This document shows positions 35,777 to 48,149 of a stretch of DNA of 58,665 nucleotides, in pieces; within the stretch, counting starts at the first letter, position 1, and every line of letters starts with the position of its first letter. A program made the translations under genes and the position numbers. Origin of the DNA: Clostridiaceae bacterium (lineage in GTDB: Bacteria; Bacillota; Clostridia; DSM-8532); NCBI GenBank assembly GCA_012839205.1, contig DUNT01000061.1:1-58665 (forward strand), written 5' to 3'. Under the pieces are notes generated by a model. That model saw only the letters and a program-made list of their open reading frames with translations, was not told the origin of the DNA and ran no database searches.

Positions 35777-36349
35777 ATGTGGTTTTATGATAAGAAAACT
35801 CAGTACCCTATTAAGATAACAAAACCAGACCCCAGAATGGCTATTGCAATACTAACTCAATACGGCGGCCCCAACGGTGAGCTGGCCGCATCGTTGCGCT
35901 ATCTGAGCCAGAGATTCTCAATGCCTACCAAGGAAGCAAAAGCTACATTGAATGATATCGGTACCGAAGAGCTTGCTCATTTAGAAATGATAGGCACAAT
36001 GGTTCATCAGCTGATGGATAAAGTTCCTCCAAAAGAGCTTGAAAAGCTCCATGTTGATACAAATTATGTTATTCACGGCAGAGCTGTTTATCCTTCCGAT
36101 TCTAATGGTGTTCCATTTACCGCAGCATATATTGAATCAATGGAAGACCCTATTGCAAACCTTAATGAGGATCTTGCGGCGGAAGAAAAAGCCCGTGCCA
36201 CATATGACTACCTTATAAACATAGCAGATGATCCTGATGTCATAGACCCCCTCCGCTTTTTAAGAGAGCGCGAGGTGGTTCATTATCAACGATTTGGTGA
36301 AACCCTGAGAATAGTTCAAGAAACTATGGGCAGGAAAAAATTTTACTAA
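35777..36349 (+). CDS. cotJC: Spore coat manganese-catalase-like protein CotJC
   Basis: 190 residues. It has a ferritin-like four-helix fold of the manganese catalase family. Metal ligands visible: Glu/His in DIGTEELAHLEMIG (near 62-75), Glu in LAAEEKARATYDYLI, and Glu/His in REREVVHYQRFGE. It ends GRKKFY. It may break down peroxide in the developing coat. It is the last gene of the operon, starting 2 nt after cotJB with AAGGAGG inside the cotJB end. Confidence 0.95.
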   Translation: MWFYDKKTQYPIKITKPDPRMAIAILTQYGGPNGELAASLRYLSQRFSMPTKEAKATLNDIGTEELAHLEMIGTMVHQLMDKVPPKELEKLHVDTNYVIHGRAVYPSDSNGVPFTAAYIESMEDPIANLNEDLAAEEKARATYDYLINIADDPDVIDPLRFLREREVVHYQRFGETLRIVQETMGRKKFY

Positions 36350-36398
36350 TGAGTATTACTTATGTTGTGTACTTATACCTCCATATTTTTCCCCTTCA

Positions 36399-36436
36399 CA
36401 TAGAGTAAACCAGTATTTAAACTGGTTTATTCTATG
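36399..36436. terminator. Probable shared terminator between cotJC and the YgjP-like gene
   Basis: CATAGAGTAAACCAGT and ACTGGTTTATTCTATG pair at 15 of 16 positions around a 6-nt loop. It lies between converging genes. The T-tracts on both sides are short, so termination strength is uncertain. Confidence 0.5.
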
Positions 36437-36443
36437 TAACTCT

Positions 36444-37205
36444 TTAAATTGGGCTCTTAAAGATGTTCATATCAAGGCACAGCTTGTATCCATACGCTTT
36501 TAGCCATTTACGTTTTTCCTTGTAGCATGGCAGGACAGACTCTACAAGTGACCAAAAGTCTTTTGAGTGGTTCATTATCTTTAAGTGGCATAATTCGTGT
36601 ACAACCACATAATCAATAATATCAATCGGAGCCATAACCAATCTCCAGTTTAAGTTTATATTGCCCTTTACACTGCAACTTCCCCATCTGGTTTTCTGGT
36701 CTTTAATAAAGACTTTACGGGGAGTTGCATTTAGCTTCAAAGAATACTTTTCTATTTGGTCCTTTACAGCTTCAGAGAAGTGCTGTCTGTACCATTTTAT
36801 TAATGTTTCTTTTACTGTTTGCTTCCTTGATTCTTCTGATAGCCTTACAGGTATGTACACTGATATTGTATCATTCTTCATACACACTTCAGGCTTGGTT
36901 AAATCCCTGTCCACGACTTTCAGGGTATATTCTTTACCAAGATATAATATTTTTTCACCACTCACAAAATTCCTGGGTACAATATCTGAGCTCATTTCTG
37001 TTACTTTATTTACTTTATTAATGATCCAGTCGGCTTTTCCCCGTATTATTTCCTCAATCTGTTTTTTACCAAGGCGCAAAGGGGCTGATACCTTTACTTC
37101 ACCGTTCTTATCTATTCTTATCCCTATTGTTTTTCGCTTGCTTTTAATCAAAGTATAAAAAATCTTAGTATCTTTGTATTCAATAAAATATTTTTCAGAT
37201 TCCAT
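36444..37205 (-). CDS. YgjP-like (SprT/WLM-type, DUF45) metallopeptidase
   Basis: 253 residues. The zinc-protease motif HELCH is clear in YVVVHELCHLKIMNHSKDFW (near 203-222), with the downstream His of the family. Upstream is the conserved KTRWGSCSVKGNINLNWRLVMAP. The N-terminal 100 residues are beta-rich. Physiological substrates of YgjP proteins are unknown. It starts 4 nt after the rtcB stop and probably shares its transcript. Confidence 0.88.
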   Translation of the reverse strand: MESEKYFIEYKDTKIFYTLIKSKRKTIGIRIDKNGEVKVSAPLRLGKKQIEEIIRGKADWIINKVNKVTEMSSDIVPRNFVSGEKILYLGKEYTLKVVDRDLTKPEVCMKNDTISVYIPVRLSEESRKQTVKETLIKWYRQHFSEAVKDQIEKYSLKLNATPRKVFIKDQKTRWGSCSVKGNINLNWRLVMAPIDIIDYVVVHELCHLKIMNHSKDFWSLVESVLPCYKEKRKWLKAYGYKLCLDMNIFKSPI

Positions 37206-37209
37206 ATTA

Positions 37210-38334
37210 TCACTCGCTGGCTTTAAAATTGTAAACAGGTTTTATAATATCAAGTATCTCAACTGTATCCTGAATGTTTTCAATAATCTCTTCCATTGGT
37301 TTATAAGCCAGGGCACATTCATCCAGTGTAGCCCTGCTGACAGTAGTGGTGTATATACCTTCCATAGTTTTTTCAAACTCTTTAAAACTTATAGTTTTCT
37401 TAGCTTTTGTTCTGCTCATAATTCTTCCGGCACCGTGAGGAGCAGAATAATTCCAGTCATTATTTCCTTTTCCTTTACAAATCAGACTTCCATCCCTCAT
37501 ATTCATGGGAATTAGTACTTTTTCGCCTTTTCGGGCAGAAATAGCACCTTTTCTTAAAATCATGGTTTCCAAATCAATATAGTTATGTATGGTTGTGAAA
37601 TGTTCCAGTACTTCAAACCCCATTCGGTTTACAATCTCGTCAACAATAGCCTTTCGGTTATACACGGCATATTGCTGAACTATTTTCATATCACGAAGGT
37701 AGTTGTCAAAACTTTCTCCCTGTAAATAGGCCAATGGTTTACTGATTCTAACGGGATTTTCTTTCTTAGATTCAGCCTGAGTAAGTTCTTTATAGGCTTT
37801 ATTCTGATAATATTCTGCCACCTGCTTTCCTAAATGTCTGCTGCCTGTGTGTACGACCAGATACAGTGTTCCGCTCTTGTCTTTGTTAACTTCTATAAAA
37901 TGATTCCCGCCTCCTAAGGTGCCAATACTCAGTCTTGCTCTTTCAAGATTAACGTGTTTTTTGCAGAATAAACTGTCCAACGGGATTCTTTCTTCATATT
38001 TATGTATTATATTTCTAATACTAAACTTTGAAGGGATAAAGTCATAGATCACCTGGTCCAGTTTCTTAAAGTCAATATTTTTCTGTTTTAGCTTTATGGT
38101 TTCCATTCCACATCCAATATCCACACCAACCAGATTGGGAACGACTTTATCGGATATAGTCATGGTTGTACCAATGGTACAGCCTGCACCAGCATGAGCA
38201 TCAGGCATAATCCTGATTACGCTGTCTTTTACAAACTCCTGATCACATAATTCCAGGATCTGTGACTTTGCTTCACCTTCCAAATTGCCAGTAAAAACTT
38301 TCGCAATATTGTATTTGCCTTTTATTACAATCAT
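37210..38334 (-). CDS. rtcB: RtcB-family RNA ligase
   Basis: 374 residues, a compact RtcB. Active-site landmarks: MPDAHAGAGCTIG (Asp/His), VGVDIGCGME (metal Cys), GGGNHFIEV, HTGSRHLGK and the guanylylated-His motif SAPHGAGR. RtcB joins 2',3'-cyclic phosphate (or 3'-phosphate) RNA ends to 5'-OH ends using GTP and Mn, in tRNA or damage repair. No archease or RtcR gene is adjacent. It is followed 4 nt later by the YgjP-like protease gene; the ATG is 45 nt after the amidohydrolase end. Confidence 0.93.
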   Translation of the reverse strand: MIVIKGKYNIAKVFTGNLEGEAKSQILELCDQEFVKDSVIRIMPDAHAGAGCTIGTTMTISDKVVPNLVGVDIGCGMETIKLKQKNIDFKKLDQVIYDFIPSKFSIRNIIHKYEERIPLDSLFCKKHVNLERARLSIGTLGGGNHFIEVNKDKSGTLYLVVHTGSRHLGKQVAEYYQNKAYKELTQAESKKENPVRISKPLAYLQGESFDNYLRDMKIVQQYAVYNRKAIVDEIVNRMGFEVLEHFTTIHNYIDLETMILRKGAISARKGEKVLIPMNMRDGSLICKGKGNNDWNYSAPHGAGRIMSRTKAKKTISFKEFEKTMEGIYTTTVSRATLDECALAYKPMEEIIENIQDTVEILDIIKPVYNFKASE

Positions 38335-38379
38335 GTTCCCATCTAAATAGATTCCTTCCTTTAACTTATTAATCTTCTA

Positions 38380-39168
38380 TTATAGTTTCAAAAGCTCAGC
38401 GGCATTATTATATAATATGGCTTCCTCAGCGTCTTTTTCCAAGCAAAGTGCTTTAATTCTCTGCACTTCCTCCCCTTGGTTTTTCCATGGAGAATCTGAG
38501 CCAAAAACTATTTTTTTATATCCATGGCTCTGTATAATCCTTTGTTTCTGCTCTTTCGTCATATAACCCAGGCAAAACGAAGTATCAAAATATATATCCT
38601 TGCCAACCAGATATTTTTCCACATCGTCCCAATACCTGAATCCTCCCATATGAGCAGCAACAAGGGTTCCACCCTTAAAATTTCTGACTAATTTATCAAG
38701 TCTGTCCGGTGTACAGTGAACAGGTGGTTTATATCCAAGATCCACCCCGGCATGGAATACAACTATGAGACCTAATTCAAACGCCTTCTCATATATCGGA
38801 TACATGGCTTCATCGTCTACATAAAACGCCTGGTACTCGGGGTGAAATTTAATACCCTTTAAGCCAAGTCCTTTAATTCTCATAAGCTCATTTTCCCAAT
38901 TTTTGTATTTGGGATGAATACTTCCAAATGCTATTATGCTATCCTTTTGAATCTCAGCTGCCCAATTGTTTATTGTTTCGGTCTGGGATGGTTTTGTTGC
39001 GATATTCAGTACCACCGAAAAAGTAATGTTATATTTTTTCATAGACTCTTTTAAAGCACTTACAGTCCCATTTGCAAATGCAGGAATATTCGCCTTTTGA
39101 GCTAAAACCGGAATAGCACTACTGGCAAGCTCATCGGTAAAACAATGGGTATGAAAATCTATAATCAA
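38380..39168 (-). CDS. Amidohydrolase-2 family metal-dependent hydrolase
   Basis: 262 residues, TIM-barrel amidohydrolase: FHTHCF (residues 5-10, HxH), FHPEYQAF (His), FHAGVD (His), AAHMGG (His) and FGSDSPW (metal Asp). The set matches amidohydrolase 2/TatD-like enzymes; the substrate is not evident. The start is TTG 39168 after GGGAGAT. It is upstream of rtcB by 45 nt on the same strand. Confidence 0.87.
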   Translation of the reverse strand: MIIDFHTHCFTDELASSAIPVLAQKANIPAFANGTVSALKESMKKYNITFSVVLNIATKPSQTETINNWAAEIQKDSIIAFGSIHPKYKNWENELMRIKGLGLKGIKFHPEYQAFYVDDEAMYPIYEKAFELGLIVVFHAGVDLGYKPPVHCTPDRLDKLVRNFKGGTLVAAHMGGFRYWDDVEKYLVGKDIYFDTSFCLGYMTKEQKQRIIQSHGYKKIVFGSDSPWKNQGEEVQRIKALCLEKDAEEAILYNNAAELLKL

Positions 39169-39258
39169 CGAAATCTCCCTCTCTTTTTATTAGTTCTATA
39201 ATAGCATAAAGAATCATTGTTTGTGGACAATAATACTGGCATTAATAAATAACAGGAT

Positions 39259-39999
39259 GTGAAAACCAATTTGAATGAAGGCCTTGTTGTTTTGGTAAGA
39301 TCAATTATCGCATTTTTTTCCCTTTTAATTTTCACAAGAATAATTGGAAAGGAACAAATAAGCCAGCTTACATTCTTTGATTATGTATTGGGTATTACCA
39401 TCGGCTCTATTGCAGCATCACTGACAACTGATTTATCAAGCAGCGCATGGCCTCATTGGGTAGGACTTATAACCTGGGCTGCTCTGGGCTATTTAATGGA
39501 GATTGTCACTCTGAAATGGAGATATGCTGCAAAGGTTCTTGAAGGTGAGCCGGTTATTGTGATTATGAACGGTAAAATAATGGAGAATGCATTAAAAAAA
39601 GCAAAATATAGAATTTCGGATATTCTTGAACTTATGAGAAACCAGGGCGTATTTGACCCCAATGAAGTGGATTTTGCCATAATTGAGTCTAACGGCCAGC
39701 TCTCAATATTAAAAAAGGCCGAGCACTTACCGGTGACACCCAAGGACATGAATATACCGGTTAAGAACTCAGGTATAAGTACTGAATTAATCTATGACGG
39801 CATACTGATAGAAGAAAATCTAAGGCAGCTTAATAAGGACAAAAACTGGCTTATAAATGAATTAAAGGCACATGGCATAAACGACATTTCTGAGGTTTTT
39901 TTAGTAACTCTAAACCCCGAAGGCAGTATTTATATTGACAAATATGATGACCGCATTACAAAAATTACGGATATAGGCGATTATAAAGGGCCTTTTTAG
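39259..39999 (+). CDS. DUF421 (YetF/YcaP-like) membrane protein
   Basis: 246 residues. Three N-terminal spans include the family pattern LLIFTRIIGKEQISQLTFFDYVLGITIGSIAASLTTD. A cytoplasmic domain follows with GEPVIVIMNGKIMENALKKAKYRISDILELMRNQGVFDPNEVDFAIIESNGQLSIL. Function is unknown; relatives are sporulation-associated in Clostridia and Bacilli. The start is GTG 39259 or TTG 39271, since the ribosome site AGGAT is weak. It pairs with the DUF4363 gene 11 nt downstream. Confidence 0.9.
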   Translation: MKTNLNEGLVVLVRSIIAFFSLLIFTRIIGKEQISQLTFFDYVLGITIGSIAASLTTDLSSSAWPHWVGLITWAALGYLMEIVTLKWRYAAKVLEGEPVIVIMNGKIMENALKKAKYRISDILELMRNQGVFDPNEVDFAIIESNGQLSILKKAEHLPVTPKDMNIPVKNSGISTELIYDGILIEENLRQLNKDKNWLINELKAHGINDISEVFLVTLNPEGSIYIDKYDDRITKITDIGDYKGPF

Positions 40000-40010
40000 G
40001 AGGAGATTAA

Positions 40011-40376
40011 TTGAGAAGATTCTTAGTAATTGCAATACCTTTAGCCACAATAATTCTTTTTTTGGCAGTGATGCTAAGCGGAAATTATTTAAAACAGCCG
40101 TTGGGAAATAATGACGACATACCCGGATTGATTGATGCCTTGATCAGAGACATCCAGAATGAACAATGGGAAATAGTAGGCCAAAAAGCTGATGAACTAA
40201 ATAAGGCATGGGAAAAAGTAGTGTCCAGGGTTCAGTTCAGCGCTGAAAGAAATGAAATAAACAATTTCAACATTACTTTAGCGCGTCTTCAGGGAGCTAT
40301 CCTTGAGAAAGACAGGTTGTCGGCAATTATAGAGCTAAAGGAAGCCTATGAGCATTGGAGCCAGTTATGTCGCTAA
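40011..40376 (+). CDS. DUF4363 family protein
   Basis: 121 residues starting at TTG 40011, after AGGAGG. One N-terminal span or signal anchor (residues 3-24) is followed by an extracytoplasmic helical domain (LIDALIRDIQNEQWEIVGQKADELNKAWEKV) typical of DUF4363. This family is commonly found directly after DUF421 genes in Clostridia, so the two probably act together at the membrane. No activity is known. Confidence 0.85.
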   Translation: MRRFLVIAIPLATIILFLAVMLSGNYLKQPLGNNDDIPGLIDALIRDIQNEQWEIVGQKADELNKAWEKVVSRVQFSAERNEINNFNITLARLQGAILEKDRLSAIIELKEAYEHWSQLCR

Positions 40377-40465
40377 TAAATCCACCTGGCCGCTGATATG
40401 CCTTTTAATAAATATCTACTTTCTATTGTTGACTTACAAAAAGGGTTTTCCGCCTTTATAAGTAA

Positions 40466-40500
40466 AACTGGCAGACAATCTAATAGACCATCTGCCAGTT
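40466..40500 (-). terminator. Terminator of the PFOR gene
   Basis: AACTGGCAGA and TCTGCCAGTT pair over 10 bp. TTTTACTT follows on the minus strand. It lies 66 nt after the PFOR stop. Confidence 0.7.
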
Positions 40501-40566
40501 ACATACAACTATTTCATTTTGCTTTGTTCCACCCCGACAATTGGTGCAGAACTATAATCTTATTTT

Positions 40567-44169
<3,603 letters not shown>

Positions 44170-44292
44170 TTAAGCTAGCAGTCCAGAGTTTATTATACCA
44201 TATTTTTATCTGCTAACAAGTAAAAAACCGGTAATATATTTAAACAATTTTATTCACTATTTATGAAACAATAATAACTTCGGATTATTGAT

Positions 44293-45198
44293 TCAAAAAA
44301 ACTTTTTATATTGCCTGAGTTTCTTTTTATAGTTCTCAATATTCGAAACAGTAAGTGAATTTAACGGAATTCGTACGCTATTGATAGCCAGCATGTTGCT
44401 TATTCCTTTTTCCAGACGACTCAGCAATTCATCGAGGTTATCCCCGTCGTCCGGAAATGTGGCTCCATACAGACAAAACTCTTTATGTATGCCCATTTTC
44501 TTTGACTCATTTTTGAATGCATTCCTGAATTTTTCCTCCAGCAACGGGACATTTGCTTTCTCAACAAAGTGGAAAGCTCCAATAAAGGTATCTTCATCAA
44601 TTAATAATAACTTGTCGGTATCTCTGATAAATCTTTTGCTGGTATTGATTATTGATTTAATAACCTCAGGCTCTTGCCCGTTTAAATGCACCAGAATAAA
44701 CGAAATGGAATAGTTCCCTCTTATGGCGCGTTTAAGTTCTAGATTTAAAGACTCCTTAACGCTGACATTTTCATGAATCGACTCTGATAAATCAGTTTCT
44801 TCTTCCTGTTTGTTAATGATTTCATAGTATTTAACCATCTTGTTTTGGATGGTTTTAACATAGTTTTCGGAATTTTTAGTGAGGAACAGTATATCTTTAA
44901 TACCCAGTTTAATGGCAGTATTCACTATTTCATATGTATCCCTATAAACCAGAGCTAAAACTGGAATCGATGGATAACCGTTCCTGATACGGCCCACAAC
45001 ATCATCTACAACAAGATTATTATCATCGACAATTTCGGTAACAAAAAGAACAATGGAATTCCCATAAGCATCGAGCTTTATGGTCAAGTCATCCGAATCC
45101 ATAATCTCCATTACACCTATTCCGGCTTTAGCAATAGATTTCAACAGAATATTCCTGACAAAACGATTATTGACATGAAGAAATATATATTTATCCAT
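44293..45198 (-). CDS. Degenerate receiver plus degenerate GGDEF protein
   Basis: 301 residues from ATG 45198 (a TTG at 45234 is possible; neither ribosome site is strong). Residues 1-120 have a CheY-like alternating alpha/beta pattern, but the phospho-acceptor Asp position reads VLFVTEI. Residues 155-270 have the spacing of a GGDEF domain (ISFILVHLNG, FIRDTDKLLLIDEDTFIGAFHF), but the GGDEF motif itself is lost. So it is probably a non-enzymatic, non-phosphorylated signalling or scaffold protein. It lies alone between PFOR and PPi-PFK, divergent from the latter. Confidence 0.6.
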   Translation of the reverse strand: MDKYIFLHVNNRFVRNILLKSIAKAGIGVMEIMDSDDLTIKLDAYGNSIVLFVTEIVDDNNLVVDDVVGRIRNGYPSIPVLALVYRDTYEIVNTAIKLGIKDILFLTKNSENYVKTIQNKMVKYYEIINKQEEETDLSESIHENVSVKESLNLELKRAIRGNYSISFILVHLNGQEPEVIKSIINTSKRFIRDTDKLLLIDEDTFIGAFHFVEKANVPLLEEKFRNAFKNESKKMGIHKEFCLYGATFPDDGDNLDELLSRLEKGISNMLAINSVRIPLNSLTVSNIENYKKKLRQYKKFF

Positions 45199-45356
45199 GT
45201 TCGGTAAGCCATCCTTTGCTTTACTCCAAAACAATCCATTAGCATTATAAGTATATCATTTAACGATATTTCTTACAAATATCTACACGGAAAATTTAGC
45301 ATTTTCCCGCTTTTTATTGAATTATGGCGTAAAAAATTTAAAGTCCTTCTGCATTG

Positions 45357-45365
45357 TGTTATAAT
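45357..45365 (+). promoter_or_regulatory. Extended -10 promoter of the PFK gene
   Basis: TGTTATAAT matches TG-N-TATAAT, about 95 nt before the PFK ATG. It is the same TTGTGTTATAAT string found before the penicillin-binding protein, which suggests a favoured promoter type in this genome. Confidence 0.55.
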
Positions 45366-45459
45366 TCTCTTTATAATATAATGGTTTCTGTTAAACATAA
45401 TAACACGATTAATCTTAAATATATATTTAGCTTGATAATATAAAACAGGAGGTAATAAT

Positions 45460-46713
45460 ATGTCAAAATTAATCGGTAATCTAATATTCGGTCAATCAGG
45501 AGGACCAACATCTGTTATTAATGCCAGTGCAGCAGGTGTTTTTACTGAAGCTCTAAAAAATGATTGCATCCCCAAAGTTTATGGAGCTGCATATGGTATC
45601 CGCGGGATACTCGAAGAGAAATTCTATGACATGACAATGGAGGATCCCAAAGAGCTGGAGCTTTTAAAAACAACACCTTCTTCAGCATTAGGTTCAGTCA
45701 GATATAAGTTAGCTGATCCCGATGTAGATGATACTGATTACAGAAGGATCCTTGAAGTCTTTAAGAAATATGATATCCGTTATTTCTTCTACAATGGCGG
45801 TAATGACTCAATGGATACATGCAATAAGATAAGTAAATTTATGCAGAAAGCCGGATATGAATGCCGTGTTATGGGCGTTCCCAAGACCATTGATAACGAC
45901 CTTTACGGTACCGATCACTGCCCGGGTTATGCCAGCGCAGCAAAATATGTAGCAACCTCAACTATGGAAGTTTATCACGATGCTCGTGTTTATGATACTC
46001 CCATGGTATGTGTTCTTGAAGTTATGGGAAGAAATGGCGGCTGGCTTACAGCTGCTACCGCTCTTGCCGCTTACAAAGGTGCAGGACCAGACCTTATCTA
46101 TCTTCCTGAATTAGTGTTTGATATGGACAAATTCATTGAAGATTCTAAAAGGATTTATGAAAAAAATAACCATAAGCTCATCGTTGCTGTATCAGAAGGA
46201 GTTAAGGATAAGAATGGTAAGTATATTTCAGAATATGCCTCTGATTTAGCTCTTACCAAGGATTCCTTTGGCCACGCACAATTAGGCGGAACCGGAGCAG
46301 TACTTGCTGACGTATTAAAAAGAGAACTCGGATGCAAAACTCGCGCTATTGAATTTTCATTGCTGCAAAGATGTGCCGCTCACTGGGCCTCTAAAACAGA
46401 TGTAGAAGAAGCATTCACCGCTGGTCAAAAGGCTGTTCAATATGCCGTAGAAGGAACAACTGACCACATGGTAGCTTATGAGAGATCCGAAAAGAACGGT
46501 AAATATTTCTGTAATTATGTGCTTGTAAATCTTTCAGATGTTGCTAATACAGAAAAGAAAATCCCAAGAGAGTGGATTACACCTGATGGCACAGGATTAA
46601 CTCAAGACTTTATTGATTATGCTCTTCCTCTTATTGAAGGCGAATCCAGCCCTCCTATCGTGGATGGACTGCCCAGATTTGCCAAACTTAAAAAGGTCTT
46701 AGCAACAAAGTAA
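45460..46713 (+). CDS. pfp: 6-phosphofructokinase, probably pyrophosphate-dependent
   Basis: 417 residues. The PFK signature opens LIFGQSGGPTSVINASAAGV. The phosphoryl-donor site reads GGNDSMDT rather than the ATP-type GGDGS, and PKTIDNDL carries Lys where ATP enzymes have Gly (PGTIDND). Both point to PPi as donor, giving reversible fructose 6-phosphate / fructose 1,6-bisphosphate conversion. VCVLEVMGRNGGWLTA is the sugar-phosphate site. The ATG follows AGGAGG. The GGNDS Asn differs from the usual Asp-Asp of PPi enzymes, so donor specificity is likely but not certain. Confidence 0.9.
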   Translation: MSKLIGNLIFGQSGGPTSVINASAAGVFTEALKNDCIPKVYGAAYGIRGILEEKFYDMTMEDPKELELLKTTPSSALGSVRYKLADPDVDDTDYRRILEVFKKYDIRYFFYNGGNDSMDTCNKISKFMQKAGYECRVMGVPKTIDNDLYGTDHCPGYASAAKYVATSTMEVYHDARVYDTPMVCVLEVMGRNGGWLTAATALAAYKGAGPDLIYLPELVFDMDKFIEDSKRIYEKNNHKLIVAVSEGVKDKNGKYISEYASDLALTKDSFGHAQLGGTGAVLADVLKRELGCKTRAIEFSLLQRCAAHWASKTDVEEAFTAGQKAVQYAVEGTTDHMVAYERSEKNGKYFCNYVLVNLSDVANTEKKIPREWITPDGTGLTQDFIDYALPLIEGESSPPIVDGLPRFAKLKKVLATK

Positions 46714-46736
46714 ATCCGTGTTGACTGTATAAAACA

Positions 46737-46760
46737 GGGGTTGTCATAAACGACAACCCC
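46737..46760 (+). terminator. Terminator of the PFK gene
   Basis: GGGGTTGTC, a 6-nt loop and GACAACCCC pair over 9 bp, then TTTAATTTC. It lies 24 nt after the PFK stop and before the opposing TPR gene. Confidence 0.8.
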
Positions 46761-46777
46761 TTTAATTTCATTATTTT

Positions 46778-47974
46778 CTAGTGTTTTATAGCTTTTCCAT
46801 TCTCAATATCGTTAATTCTTCCCCAGGCATAGGATGCCAATTCTGATCCGGGCGCCACCTCGGTTACGACATTGAAACAATGCAATGCTTCTTTTTCAGC
46901 CTCTTCCTTGGAAGGGTGTTGGGATAATGCTATTGCTTTACCACCATAATAATAGACATTTGTCAATATATTGGGTTTTAAATCCAACTCCTCTATTATA
47001 CTGATAGCCATTCTGTATTCATTTGCAGCTTCCTGATAAACCTCCACCGACCTGGCATTTGCATTTGATCTGTAGATTTCCCGCCCCATCTCGTAGAATT
47101 GAGATACTGCTTTTGGCTTGCATTCATAATTTAGGGCGTCTATTTCTGCCTCAATATCCTCAGGTTTTTCAAGCCCTGACAGGTCCCTTTCAATCTGTAT
47201 TACTACATCCCTGTATTTGCCTTCTTGCTCCAGCTTTTGCAAACCTCTTAAGATTTCGCTCCAATATGCGTATTGCTCTAATTGGGTCTGCAATTTCTTC
47301 TCATTTTCTGTAGCTTTTCTGAGGGCTTCATTTGCATCTTTTAATCTGTCAGCCAGCTCATTTTTTTCTTTTTCCAGCCTTTCAACTTGAGGAGACACGC
47401 TTTCAGTTTTCTTGAAAATACTGCCGAAATCAATTCTTATAGGGCTGCTTGCTGGTACTATTATCCAAACAAGAATTAATGCAAACACTCCCAATAAAAA
47501 GCCCAATATATACTTTATGTAATATGGGCTGTTCCGCTCCGGGGAAAGACCACTTTTTAACCATGACACAGTTTCTACGGCAGCCTTTTTATATTTCTTT
47601 TGCCTTGTATTATTGCTGCTTTCTCCATCCGGAAACTTACCGTCCAGTTTGTCTAAATATTCTGATGCCCGTAAGCTGTTATCATCCATTTTAATTACTT
47701 TGCTAAACATACGCCGGGCATTGCTTTCGTCTCCCAAAACTAAATAGCAAAGTCCCATAAGATTCATGGCCTCATAAAACGCAGGATATATTGCTATAGC
47801 CTTTTTTAATGCAATGATTGCAATGTCTTCATTATCGCTTTTTAAATCATCTAATGCTTTATTGTAAAGGTCAATGGCATTCTTCATATCATCTGGTATT
47901 ATGCCGATTTTTTCTTCAACACTCTTTATATCAATTAGTTCATATTTTGATAACTCTTCTTTAATGTTCAGCAT
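46778..47974 (-). CDS. TPR-containing single-span membrane protein with coiled coil
   Basis: 398 residues from ATG 47974 after GGAGGG. Residues 25-120 hold TPR-like repeats (ALKKAIAIYPAFYEAMNLMGLCYLVLGDESNARRMFSKVI). A membrane span follows (about 157-180, YILGFLLGVFALILVWIIV), then a coiled coil (VERLEKEKNELADRLKDANEALRKATENEKKLQTQL). The C-terminal domain is a second TPR-like array (YEMGREIYRSNANARSVEVYQEAANEYRMAI). The design suggests a scaffold linking cytoplasmic and outer domains; partner proteins are unknown. Confidence 0.8.
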   Translation of the reverse strand: MLNIKEELSKYELIDIKSVEEKIGIIPDDMKNAIDLYNKALDDLKSDNEDIAIIALKKAIAIYPAFYEAMNLMGLCYLVLGDESNARRMFSKVIKMDDNSLRASEYLDKLDGKFPDGESSNNTRQKKYKKAAVETVSWLKSGLSPERNSPYYIKYILGFLLGVFALILVWIIVPASSPIRIDFGSIFKKTESVSPQVERLEKEKNELADRLKDANEALRKATENEKKLQTQLEQYAYWSEILRGLQKLEQEGKYRDVVIQIERDLSGLEKPEDIEAEIDALNYECKPKAVSQFYEMGREIYRSNANARSVEVYQEAANEYRMAISIIEELDLKPNILTNVYYYGGKAIALSQHPSKEEAEKEALHCFNVVTEVAPGSELASYAWGRINDIENGKAIKH

Positions 47975-48109
47975 AATTTCCCTCCAAGACCCTATTTTTT
48001 GAAGAAACATCACCAGATAATATTTTTACGATATCATTGTAACATTACTATTGTCTGTACTTCAAGTAATCATTACTATATATGCCACTCATTTTATCTA
48101 AATACCAGA

Positions 48110-48133
48110 AAAACCCGGCAGATACCGGGTTTT
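48110..48133 (-). terminator. Terminator of yerC-secA
   Basis: AAAACCCGG and CCGGGTTTT pair over 9 bp around a 6-nt loop. On the minus strand the hairpin ends GGGTTTTTCTGG. It lies 17 nt after the secA stop. Confidence 0.82.
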
Positions 48134-48149
48134 CTGATTGCATTGCTGA

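Noticed and set aside
36661-37158. 165-codon plus-strand frame opposite the YgjP-like gene
   Set aside because: Shadow frame; composition mirrors the conserved protein on the other strand.
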